Source: Anisus vortex (lineage: Eukaryota > Mollusca > Gastropoda > Planorbidae). Taken from it: a DNA stretch of 64,000 nt. Below, piece by piece: positions 52,331 to 62,118 of the stretch. Made by a program: the position numbers and the translations under genes. How positions within the stretch are numbered: the first letter of the stretch is position 1; every line of letters begins with the position of its first letter. The notes under the pieces are model-generated. The model searched no databases. It was not told the origin of the DNA and was given only the letters and a program-made list of their open reading frames with translations. The stretch covers positions 28,222,822 through 28,286,821 of the forward strand of contig OX421507.1 in the NCBI GenBank assembly GCA_949126835.1. The letters are read 5' to 3'.

Positions 52331-52868
52331 CATGGTCAATCTCCACAGTACATTAGATACATGGTTGAGCTACACAGTACATTAGATACATGGTTGAACT
52401 ACACAGTACATTAGATACATGGTTGAGCTACACAGTACATTAGATACATGGTTGAGATACACAGTACATTAGATACATGGTTGAGCTACACAGTACATTA
52501 GATACATGGTTGAGCTACACAGTACATTAGATACATGGTTGAGCTACACAGTACATTAGATACATGGTCAATCTCCACAGTACATTAGATACATGGTTGA
52601 GCTACACAGTACATTAGATACATGGTTGAGCTACACAGTACATTAGATACATGGTCAATCTCCACAGTACATTAGATACATGGTTGAGCTACACAGTACA
52701 TTTGATACATGGTTGAGCTACACAGTACATTAGATACATGGTCAATCTCCACAGTACATTAGATACATGGTTGAGCTACACAATACATTAGATACATGGT
52801 TGAGCTACACAGTACATTAGATACATGGTTGAGCTACACAGTACATTAGATACATGGTTGAGCTACAC
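52304..52868. repeat. 29-bp minisatellite, about 19 copies
   Basis: Unit tacatggttgagctacacag followed by tacattaga, alternating with a variant carrying tcaatctccacag. Arises from LINE coding sequence. Confidence 0.95.
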
Positions 52869-53129
52869 AAAAAAAAGAAAACAGGACTGCGATCAAACAA
52901 AAATTATCAACAACTCAAGGTAAGAAAAGTATAAAAAAAGAAAAACATTTGCAGCTCTGATGGAACAAACTTCTGAACACAAACAGATAAAATTGAAATT
53001 TTTAAAATAAATTTAAAAACATACTTATTCGATTAATTTTAATAACATAGGATAAATGGAAAGCGCATTCGAAGACTATGCTAATTGTTATGAAAAGCGC
53101 TATATAAATGATGTAATTTTTAATTAGAC

Positions 53130-53175
<46 letters not shown>

Positions 53176-54035
53176 AGAGAGAGAAAGAAAGAGAAGATAT
53201 ACTTTTACAAGTAGAGAAGATAATAAAGATAAATATAGAACATACTATATTGAACAGAGATAAGAACTGTAAGCCGGCCTGAAACTTACCTCAACTTGCA
53301 ACAAATCAGATCTGATTGCAACTTTGCCACTCAATGTCAATAGACTACATTAAACATAGTCGCCATCCAGCACACTCACATACACACACACACATTTTTT
53401 TTCTTTCTCTCATCCACACAAACACTCACTCACACACGCATACAAACACACACACACGCGCGCATGAGAGCGTACCAGACAGGCCGTACATACAGCCAGG
53501 CTCCAAATAATTGAGACAGTTAGAGAAGTGAGTGAGAGAGAGAGAGAGAGGGAGAGAGAGAAAATAAAATGGTTACCTATATTGCTGAAGCCTGGCGTCG
53601 TTACCAAACAATATTATGTGAACAGGTGACAGGTCACATGACCAGCGGTGTTTTCCCATTAACCTTTGACGCCACGAGCAGTCGCTGAGACTGAGACCCG
53701 GATCGTTTAACAACAACAGACTTCCCAGTTAGTAGGTTTTTCCAGTTTCTAGTTCTACAGCTGTTTGTTTACTTGTATAGTTACACTTTACTCTTGTTTA
53801 GTGTCGATTCTCTGCAAAGTTTATTTAGTAGATTCCCTGTGAGAGTATATCAAGCAGAGGCGATGGCAAGGGAATGGACATTTGCTTGTTTGCTTTTTCG
53901 GATTTCACTATACCTTTCAAATATCTTCAATAAAATCTTTAAAAAAAAATGCAACCAACATCGTTTTCTAATTTGATTCTTTCTTTAAGATAAATTTAGG
54001 TTTTATACAAACCAGCAGTGAATAGATGCCTAGAG
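52869..54035. other. Non-coding stretch with LINE tail and GA microsatellites
   Basis: 53030-53125 is a LINE 3' tail (gaaaagcgctatataaatga). (GA)n lies at 53138-53194 and 53529-53562, CA-rich sequence at 53370-53460. 53600-53760 is less AT-rich and could be a promoter or 5' UTR, but no exon can be shown. Confidence 0.5.
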
Positions 54036-54377
54036 TAGGGTCGGCAACTTACAGTCCGCGTGCCAGACGACACGCAGAGCGATTTTCAATGGCTCGCGGA
54101 CGACTCCAAAAATGACAATTCAAGTCTCTTCTACAAGAAAAGCGCAGGGTGAAATTTAAGTTGAGCTCTTGGGTAGGGGTCGGCAACCTATGGCACGCGT
54201 GTCAGACGTGGCATTTTCAATGGCACGAGGAAGACCCACACATTGACACAAAGGCAATTCAAGTCTCTTTTAGAAAAAAATGTATGGTGCCTCAGGTTGA
54301 CGTTTAAGCTGTTGGCACGCTAAATGAATTATAAATCCTACTTCGGCACACTATTATCAAAAGTTTGCCTACCCCTG
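54036..54377. mobile_element. hAT MITE (family 1, duplicated left end), 8-bp target duplication
   Basis: Starts TAGGGTCGGCAACTT and ends TTTGCCTACCCCTG. A second left end (TAGGGGTCGGCAACC, about 54175) lies inside. Flanked by gcctagag (54028-54035 and 54378-54385). Confidence 0.87.
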
Positions 54378-54451
54378 GCCTAGAGAATTTTTCATTAGCT
54401 GTTGTAGTTTTAATAGGCTGCAAACGCTTCTTCTATACAAAAGATGGTTTT

Positions 54452-54661
54452 AAACTATGTCATATAGCCTATATACTATTCACACAGGTCTGATAATTTA
54501 AACTATGTTAAATATACTATTCACACAGGTCTGATAATTTAAACTATGTTAAATATACTATTCACACAGGTCTGATAATTTAAACTATGTTAAATATACT
54601 ATTCACACAGGTCTGATAATTTAAACTATGTTAAATATACTATTCACACAGGTCTGATAAT
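54452..54661. repeat. 41-bp tandem repeat, about 5 copies
   Basis: Unit ctattcacacaggtctgata, then atttaaactatgttaaatata. Confidence 0.93.
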
Positions 54662-54810
54662 TTTTGTCAGATGTTGATTCATAGAAATGAAATTATCCAG
54701 AGTTTCAATTGTATTTTTTTACTTTTCTTGTTTGTGATAATTCTAGTAATCTAGTGAACATGTGGTAGTGGTCATGGTCAGTACAAAGGTTATGTATTTG
54801 TATATTTTAA

Positions 54811-55066
54811 GGGGCACCTTGACCGGGCGGTAGCGCGTTCGACTGGCGTTCCGCCCGAAGGTCCTGGGTTCGAATCCTGGTCAAGAATAGGATTTTTCCC
54901 TGGACTGGAGGGTGTCCATGATTCTGCCCAGCTCTGATCGGTACCTGACATTAGTTGGCGTCTGGGCATTGTGCTGGCCACAGATCTCCTAGTATGCTGT
55001 GGCCACTGAAACTGGCGAACGCTGATTCACTGGCACTATGATCGATTTGGTCCGACGGGTACTTTA
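54811..55066 (+). repeat. SINE-2 copy
   Basis: ggggcaccttgaccgggcgg, B-box GGTTCGAATCC, body tggagggtgtccatgattct, end tccgacgggtacttt. Confidence 0.85.
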
Positions 55067-55304
55067 CTATTTGCATATTTTTAAATAGGTTCTTAATGTT
55101 AACTAGAAATTACAACAAGGTGTGTTTTTATTTATTTTAATCATATTACTTTAGATCTATAGCGTGGCTAGAGGTGCCAAATCCGGAAGAGGTGCCAAAT
55201 TGATATTTATTTAATATCTCCGCACGTTAGCTTACTAATAAAATATTGGCGCAATTAGGGTGCTAATGCCAATTCATTACCCTCCACTCATTTACGTACT
55301 TAAG
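55067..55304. other. AT-rich spacer
   Basis: Nothing recognised. Confidence 0.4.
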
Positions 55305-55495
55305 TTTGATAATAATGTGCCGATATAGGATTTCTAATTCTTCAAGCGTGCCAACAGACAAAAATGCACCCTGCCATAGCACTCAATTTCTTTTAAAAAA
55401 AAAAGACTTGAATTGCTTATTTTCTGGGTCCTCCGCGTGCCATTGAAAGTAGCTTTGCGTGCCGAGTGTGGCACGCGTGCCGTAGGTTACCGAGC
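55305..55495. mobile_element. hAT MITE (family 1), left end lost
   Basis: ataatgtgccgatataggat...ctttgcgtgccgagtgtggc, then acgcgtgccgtaggttaccg, matching 3600-3765. The first 15 or so bases are missing or mutated. Confidence 0.75.
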
Positions 55496-55732
55496 CCCAT
55501 GCTATATTCACAATAAACAACAACGAGCAAGACTTACATTTTCTCTTTCATATAAATAATTTGAGAACTGTGCGAAAAGGTAAATTGTTTAATTAAATCT
55601 ATAAATAGCAATCTCAAGTTTTGGATTATTCCAACACAGTCACCTGACAGTGTATCTAGGTTAAAATAAACATCACGCTGAATTGTTCGTCACGATCTAG
55701 GACTATTATCTCTTTCACACACAAACAAAACT

Positions 55733-56229
55733 ACAGCAAAATGATATAGACAATAGACATGTTGCAATCTTTTAATGGCATATATATATCTCAGCAAAAT
55801 GATATAGACAATAGACATGTTGCAATCTTTTAATGGCATATATATCTCAGCAAAATGATATAGACAATAGACATGTTGCAATCTTTTAATGGCATATATA
55901 TCTCAGCAAAATGATATAGACAATAGACATGTTGCAATCTTTAAATGGCATATATATCTCAGCAAAATGATATAGACAATAGACATGTTGCAATCTTTAA
56001 ATGGCATATATATCTCAGCAAAATGATATAGACAATAGACATGTTGCAATCTTTAAATGGCATATATATCTCAGCAAAATGATATAGACAATAGACATGT
56101 TGCAATCTTTTAATGGCATATATATCTCAGCAAAATGATATAGACAATAGACATGTTGCAATCTTTTAATGGCATATATATCTCAGCAAAATGATATAGA
56201 CAATAGACATATTGCAATCTTTTAATGGC
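55733..56229. repeat. 56-bp tandem repeat, about 9 copies
   Basis: Unit ggcatatatatctcagcaaa, then atgatatagacaatagacat, then gttgcaatcttttaat. Variants include aaatggc in three central copies and attgc in the last. Confidence 0.95.
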
Positions 56230-56404
56230 CTATATATATATCTTTTTTCTTTAATGTGGGTGTCGGCATAATTTTATCGCGGAGATGTTTGTGGATTTAA
56301 AAAACATAATAAACAACAACATAGCTTAGTAACAACAGATTAAAACAAAATTTTACAAAAGAGAAGAACAGCCAATAATAATATGGCGGGTCTACACGAA
56401 ATAT

Positions 56405-56653
56405 TAGTGATGGCAGAGCGGCGTACCGTGGGTCCTAGGTTTGAATCCTGGGGAAGGCTAGGATTGGTTCCCGAAACTGGAGGGTGTCCCTGAGCCTACC
56501 CAGCTGTGATGGGTACCAAACATTAGTTGGGGGGTAAAGTAAAGGATGGCTGGGCATTGTGCTGGCCACACATCCCCTAGTATGCCGTTGCCACGGAACC
56601 AGTGAACGCTGCTTCATTGGGCCCTATGATCAATTTGGTCCGAAGGGATACTT
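56405..56653 (+). repeat. SINE-2 copy with degraded head
   Basis: tggcagagcggcgtaccgtg, B-box-like GGTTTGAATCC, body ctggagggtgtccctgagcc...gctggccacacatcccctag, end ccgaagggatacttt. Confidence 0.8.
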
Positions 56654-56654
56654 T

Positions 56655-56835
56655 ATATGAACTTATCTTATAAAGAATATATAAAGAATATTATTGTGTC
56701 CTACGCTCATCCATTGTCCAAGTATAGTTTTGCATCTTTATTAATCTTTTCTAATGTTTTAAATGTTGTTAAGTTACTGGTTTTCCTGATTTGTTTAAGC
56801 AACCCATTCCATGTCCGAATGCCACTTACTTTTAC
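56655..56835 (-). mobile_element. LINE family A 3' end, short
   Basis: cttatcttataaagaatat, then tcctacgctcatccattgtc...ttgtttaagcaacccattcc and gtccgaatgccact, as in 17440-17640. Confidence 0.65.
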
Positions 56836-57090
56836 GCGAGTTATTAGAGTTGAGATTCACATAGACGTCGGCCTACACTATTGACCGAGAAACGCTTAAA
56901 GCTCAAAACGAAACTATTTGGACAACATTTGTTTTGCTGTTGCAACCTTTTGACAGACATTATTGTTTTGTTTAGAACTGCCCCCCTCCCTCCCACCTCT
57001 CTCTCTCCCCTTTAAACTCCATTTTATTGTCATTACCTATGTCTGGTTTGCTAAGCCGCAGCAGACGAAACAAAAAATGCCTTAAGACAG

Positions 57091-57381
57091 CTAAAAAGAG
57101 TTTTGGAGGAGAAGATTTGAATTGTAGTGTGGAGGGAAGATGGAGTAAGGGGGTGCAGGTCGAGAAAACCCTCGTTCGTTAACTGGAAGTAGAAAGCTTT
57201 CACATTGTGCAATCCGAGCGAAAGTGAACTTTGAACTTTCAACAATACTGATATATAAGTTAATACCCCCAAACGTCCGTATTCGTTTGTCTTCGGCCAA
57301 ACTCGGAATGTTAGCCTTTCGCAGCTTAACTACATCTCCAATTTGATCGAGTGCTTGGATTAATGCATCTATAAGGGCCAT
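57091..57381 (-). CDS. Small ORF or first exon, function unknown (96 codons)
   Basis: The minus strand reads MALIDALIQALDQIGDVVKL, then RKANIPSLAEDKRIRTFGGI, then NLYISIVESSKFTFARIA... The first 55 or so residues have a balanced, amphipathic composition that looks coding, with no match to the transposon families here. The last part (PPHYNSNLLLQNSF) may be intron read-through. It faces another ORF 22 bp away in a locally CpG-containing region, which would suit a bidirectional promoter. No family was recognised. Confidence 0.35.
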   Translation of the reverse strand: MALIDALIQALDQIGDVVKLRKANIPSLAEDKRIRTFGGINLYISIVESSKFTFARIAQCESFLLPVNERGFSRPAPPYSIFPPHYNSNLLLQNSF

Positions 57382-57402
57382 ATATTATATTAATTTGCGA
57401 GG

Positions 57403-57648
57403 TTGCGCGTAGAGCGGTCGACATGTAAGACAATGAAATGCGTTTTACCCGGAGCAGTTATGGCGGCGCACATGTTTTGGTACACCCTTTCTCTAATCTC
57501 CCTTGCTATGTTTACATGTCTATTCGGACGACCAGGGCCGTATCAAAGAACTACTTACACAGTAGTAGGTATTTCAAAGGCCATAGTACGTAGGCCCTTT
57601 TTTGGGGAGCTTCTCAACGATGTGTACGTTGCACAAATTTGTAACTAA
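57403..57648 (+). CDS. Small ORF or first exon with a membrane segment, function unknown
   Basis: The plus strand contains MAAHMFWYTLSLISLAMFTC, then LFGRPGPYQRTTYTV, from an internal ATG at about 57460 (ATGGCGGCG context). One hydrophobic segment of about 17 residues looks like a signal anchor. A possible donor (AG|GTATTT) follows TYTV, so later codons may be intron. Not recognised; could be the first exon of a gene whose remainder lies elsewhere. Confidence 0.35.
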   Translation: MRVERSTCKTMKCVLPGAVMAAHMFWYTLSLISLAMFTCLFGRPGPYQRTTYTVVGISKAIVRRPFFGELLNDVYVAQICN

Positions 57649-57659
57649 TTCGCGTCTGG

Positions 57660-58029
57660 TATATTTCAGATGTCAGTAAACACGCGGCTTAAAGGAATAT
57701 CCATATATTAGCCTACGCATTGAGAGTTCGGTAATTTTATTTAGGAGATGTTAGTACCAGGAAAAGCCCCTCCCCATCTTTTTCAACTCCATCAATGTGC
57801 ACTCTCCCCCCCCCCTTTTGTTTTTCTCCAAAACTTCGCTCACCAAAAAAATGCCTTTTGGTCACAAAGAATTTTTTTTTATTCTTTTTTTTTGAAAAAT
57901 AAAATTTGTGTATTTTTTTTTTTCAAAGTGTAGATTTTAATCTAATTTGATCTATAAATAAATTGTTTACATCAATTTTTGATACCTAAAAAGATATTAG
58001 TTTTTTAATGGTTTACGCTTAACTCGTGT
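57660..58029. other. AT-rich spacer with poly-T and poly-C runs
   Basis: Nothing recognised. Confidence 0.5.
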
Positions 58030-58240
58030 GCAGTGTCCAGACATTAAATTCTAATTTAGAAATACAACACCAAAGCAACCTGTTGCAATGCTAAGATAAA
58101 CATAAGCCAAAAAAAAACTTCCTTATCCCTTATCCCTTATGCGAGAGCAAATGCATAAAAGTACTCTTTCTTCCCGAATGGCAACCCGTGCATGGAATGG
58201 GTTGCCTGAAGAAACAAGGAGATCTTTAATAACAGGGAAA
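58030..58240 (+). mobile_element. LINE family A fragment
   Basis: aatacaacaccaaagcaacc, then tgttgcaatgctaagataaa, then gagagcaaatgcataaaagt..tctttcttcccgaatggcaa and tggaatgggttgcctgaaga, the inverse of 17570-17735; lacks the 3' tail. Confidence 0.7.
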
Positions 58241-58332
58241 TCAATAATAATATATGAACACAAGACTATAACTCGCTTCCTCTTATTTTACTGTCAAAAT
58301 TTCCTTTTTTTTTTAAAGTTCGGAATAACAAC

Positions 58333-58623
58333 CAGGGCCGGCTCGTCCATATAGGCAATTTAGGGCGCAAAATTTGTTGGGGGCATAATTGATTTTTTTT
58401 TATTTGGGGATTGAAAAATAACAAGGTTTAGTACTTCTGCGCGCTAATATCATAGGCCGACGAATAACTAGATAATGATAGGCGAAGGGTATTTATGTAA
58501 GTTGTCTTACAAAATAGGAAAGCATGCCCTAACGCTACTCAGTTTCTCCCAGCCTAAGGCACTTAAATGAGTGCGCAGAATTTGTTTTCGCCTAGGGCGT
58601 CAAAAATCCCAGAGCCGGTCCTG
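58333..58623. mobile_element. hAT MITE (family 2, 291 bp) with 8-bp target duplication
   Basis: Starts CAGGGCCGGCTC and ends GAGCCGGTCCTG (perfect-looking termini). Flanked by ataacaac (58325-58332 and 58624-58631). Same family as 16934-17258. Confidence 0.92.
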
Positions 58624-58683
58624 ATAACAACAGATATAATATCTAGGGGTATAGGGGGCTTTGGGTAGAGGTAGTACCTTTCG

Positions 58684-58977
58684 ATGTTTGGCATGCTGCA
58701 CCTTCGGGTGGACAGAATCACTGGTCCTCATTCATCCTCTAAATCTCTCACATGTGGCTCCAAGTGCCATACCCCGGTAAACTGCCTCAGCTGTGAAGGG
58801 GGTGGTGTTAACACGGCACCACTGGGCGTAGAACCTCCTCGATGCAGGTTACCGGCCAGGGCGCAAGAGTTCAAAGACGAACTTAAACGACCACGTGTTC
58901 ACGACCAAGGCGGACCACCTAGTTGGAGGTACCCGGCTGTGGCCAGGCATGGAGAGGGATGGGCGCCGCCATGCTAA
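58684..58977 (+). CDS. Possible ORF1 of the RTE-like LINE (97 codons)
   Basis: Lies in the 5' region and ends 20 bp before the ORF2 ATG at 58998, in another frame. It is Cys/Pro/Arg-rich (LTCGSKCHTPVNCLSCEGGG) without a recognised domain. RTE elements often have a tiny or absent ORF1, so coding status is doubtful. Confidence 0.35.
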   Translation: MFGMLHLRVDRITGPHSSSKSLTCGSKCHTPVNCLSCEGGGVNTAPLGVEPPRCRLPARAQEFKDELKRPRVHDQGGPPSWRYPAVARHGEGWAPPC

Positions 58978-58997
58978 ATCTGCCCTAGATACGCCAC

Positions 58998-61373
58998 ATG
59001 ATTATGAACACAGATCCACAATACATACCGGCTCGGCCGTCGCCCGGGTTACCAAGGGCCGCGCCTACCGTCTCTGACCGGGGCGGAGGTGGAAAGTATG
59101 CTACTGGTCAAACAACAAACAGAATCAATGCCAGAAAAAACATTACCATAGGCACTTGGAACGTAAGATCACTGAGACAAACTGGTAAACTGAAGGAACT
59201 CACACACGAAATGAATAACTACAAATGGGACATCTTGGGTCTATGCGAAATGAGATGGAAAAACTTTGGAGAAACATCAACCGATGAGGGTCACATGATA
59301 TATTTTAGCGGACGGGAGGACACACATGAACAAGGAGTGGGATTTCTTGTCCACAAAAATAATATTCACAGCATAATGAGCTGCCGACCAGTCTCAAGCT
59401 GGCTTATCACTATCCGTCTGAAAGCAACCTCATTCAACATAACCATCATACAGACTTATGTGCCAACAACAGACTATGATGACGAAGAACTGGAGGATTT
59501 CTACACTCTACTCCAGGTGATCATAGACCAAACTCCCAGGAAGGATGTTCTCGTTGTACAGGGTGACTGGAATGCCAAAGTAGGAAAAGATGCTTATGCA
59601 AACTGGAAAGGCACATGTGGACAACACTGCAATGTGAAATCAAATGAGCGAGGACTAAGGCTTCTGGAGTTTGCCAGCTTTGACGACCTCATGCTGGCCA
59701 ACACACTCGGCCCTCACAAGTCCTCAAGAATAACCACATGGCACAGCCCAAACGGGAAACACCACAACCAAATCGACTACATCATGATAAAAACACGCTT
59801 CCGGTCAAGTATAAATGTTGCTAAGACTCGCAGCTTCCCTGGAGCTGACATAGGAAGCGATCATGACCTAGTTATGATGACCTTTAGGCTACACCTGAAA
59901 AGAATACAGAAAAAGGGGTACACCAGGATCAAATTTGACCTCGAAAAGCTGAAGGATCCTAAAGTAGCCGAAGCCTTCCAGGCAAAGATAGGAGGGAAAT
60001 TTGCAGTCCTCAATATCTTAAATTCTGATTTTACGGACATGGACACATTGATCGACAATTTCAACACAGTGGTGACCGACACAGCTCAAGAGATTCTTGG
60101 CAAACAAAGACCGGCCAGGAAACCATGGATAACACCAGACATCCTTAAGCTGTGTGACGAGCGTCGCCGATTAAAGAAAACAAAGACAAAAGACCAGGAA
60201 GAAGTCAATAAATACAGAACAATAAACCAGACAATTAGGAAAGTTATGAAAAGGGCAAAGAAAAACTGGATCGAAGAACAGTGCAACGACATTGAAAACT
60301 GTTTAAGGAAGAACAATAGCAAAAAAGCATACAAATTAGTAAAAGAACTAACCACCACTAAGCACGGGCGCACCACCACCATACAGGACAAGGATGGTAG
60401 AAACCTGACTGAGGAACCAGATATCTTAAAAAGATGGACTGAGTACTGCTCTGAACTATATAATGACAATATCACTATAGATCCAGATATACTAAACGTT
60501 CCTCCAGCCACAGACAATGATAATTACCCTATCCTCCGTACAGAAGTGGAAGCAGCAGTCCAAGCACTTCAAAAAGGAAAAGCCGCAGGAGTGAATAACA
60601 TCCCTGCTGAATTGGTGAAAGCAGGAGGGGAAGCCATGGTAAATGTCGTATTGAACATTTGCAATAAAATATGGATAACTGGAGACTGGCCTAAACCATG
60701 GACCCAGTCGCTCATCATCACCCTCCCCAAGAAAGGCAACCTTCAACAATGCCAGAACTACCGCACCATCAGCCTAATAAGCCACCCAAGCAAGGTCATG
60801 CTCAAAATAATTCTAAGCCGACTCAGACCTTATGCTGAAAGAATCATTGCGGAAGAACAGGCAGGCTTCAGGCAGGGACGTAGTACCACAGAGCAGATCT
60901 TTAACCTGCTAATACTCTGTGAGAGGCACGCGCAACACCAACAACACCTGTACCATATATTTGTTGATTTTAAAAAAGCATTCGACAGGGTCTGGCACGC
61001 AGCCCTATGGGCAACCATGAAACATTACAATATTAATGACAACCTGACAATGCTGATACGTAGCCTCTATGACAGGGCCACCAGTGCAGTCTTCTTCAGC
61101 AACAACATTGGAGATTGGTTCAGGACGACCGTTGGAGTACGACAAGGATGCTTGCTTTCGCCAACACTGTTCAACATCTTCCTGGAGAGAATCATGTCAG
61201 ATGCATTAGAGGATCATGAAGGGACAATCAGCATAAATGGCAGAAGGATCACCAACCTTCGATTCGCAGATAATATAGTTGGACTCGCCGGGAGTGAGGA
61301 AGAATTAGCCAATCTAGTGGAGCGACTAGACAAAACTTCCACATCCTATGGCATGCAAATCAGTGCCGACTAA
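58998..61373 (+). pseudogene. RTE-like ORF2: APE endonuclease and reverse transcriptase, first 791 codons
   Basis: Endonuclease about residues 50-300: TWNVRSL, LCEMRW, IQTYVPT, VQGDWNAKVG, NQIDYIM and SDHDLVMM are all present, so the nicking domain looks intact. RT about 490-780: KKGNLQQCQNYRTISLISH, EEQAGFRQGRSTTEQI, HIFVDFKKAFDRVWH, GVRQGCLLSPTLFNIFLE, then FADNIVGLAG where functional relatives have [FY]ADD. The second catalytic Asp is therefore Asn. The frame ends at TAA 61371-61373; coding resumes in another frame. Confidence 0.93.
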
Positions 61374-62055
61374 ATTAATGACTAGTAACACCAGCGGCAT
61401 AACCACGAAGATCAAGATTGGTGGGCAGAGTTTGGAAACAGTTAGCAGCTTTAAGTACCTAGGAGCTATTGTATCCGAAGAGGGCTCCAAACCAGAAATA
61501 ATGTCCAGGATTGCCCAGACAACAGCATCACAAAAGAGGCTCAAGACAATATGAAAAGACAAGAACCTAGCCCTCAGCACCAAAATCAGGCTGATGCGCT
61601 CACTGGTCCTCTCCATTTTCTTATATGCTTACGAGTCATGGACACTAACAGCGGAGCTGGAAAATAGGATAAACGCCATGGAAATGAGATGCTTCAGGAC
61701 CCTGCTCGGTATCTGTTACAAAGACCATATCACCAACGAACAGATAAGAAAAAGAATACAACAGGAAATTGGAAAGTATGAAGACCTGCTGGCCACAGCC
61801 AAGAAAAGAAAACTGGAATGGTATGGCCACGTCACCAGAACCAACGGGCTTGCAAAGACCATCCTGCAGGGTACCACCAGAGGAGGCAGAAAGAGAGGAA
61901 GACCAAAGAAACGTTGGGAAGATAATATCAAGGAATGGACAGGTACAAAACTGTGCGAGGCAATGAGAACGGCTGAGAGACGGGAGGAGTGGAGGAGGCT
62001 GGTTTACATGTCATCTGTGGCGCCCCAACGGTCTAACAGACTACGGGATATGTAG
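61348..62055 (+). pseudogene. RTE-like ORF2 C-terminal part, shifted frame
   Basis: Reads MTSNTSGITTKIKIGGQSLE, then SFKYLGAIVSEEGS, a stop TGA at 61552-61554, then LALSTKIRLMRSLVLSIFLY, YESWTLTAELENRINAMEMR, RKLEWYGHVTR and RKRGRPKKRWEDNIKEWTG, ending NRLRDM at TAG 62053-62055. It is one frame away from the upstream part, so there is a small indel near 61370. Confidence 0.92.
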
Positions 62056-62118
62056 GATGTAGGGATGTAGGTAGGATAATATCTAGTGCACCTAGTGATG
62101 ACTAAATCTAGACTAGAG

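Larger units (their letters stand above)
58647..62075 (+). mobile_element. Full-length RTE-like non-LTR retrotransposon (3.4 kb)
   Basis: Flanked by an 11-bp duplication ataatatctag (58636-58646 and 62076-62086), so both ends are preserved. The 3' end is a short GATGTAGG-type tandem, as in RTE elements. Length near 3.4 kb and APE-RT architecture without a large ORF1 fit the RTE clade; a close relative such as Nimb is possible. Broken by a frameshift, a stop and a changed RT catalytic box. Confidence 0.88.

Noticed and set aside
54811..54900. tRNA gene
   Set aside because: SINE-2 head; followed by the standard SINE-2 body and tail.
60086..60517. 143-codon minus-strand ORF
   Set aside because: Antisense shadow of LINE ORF2.
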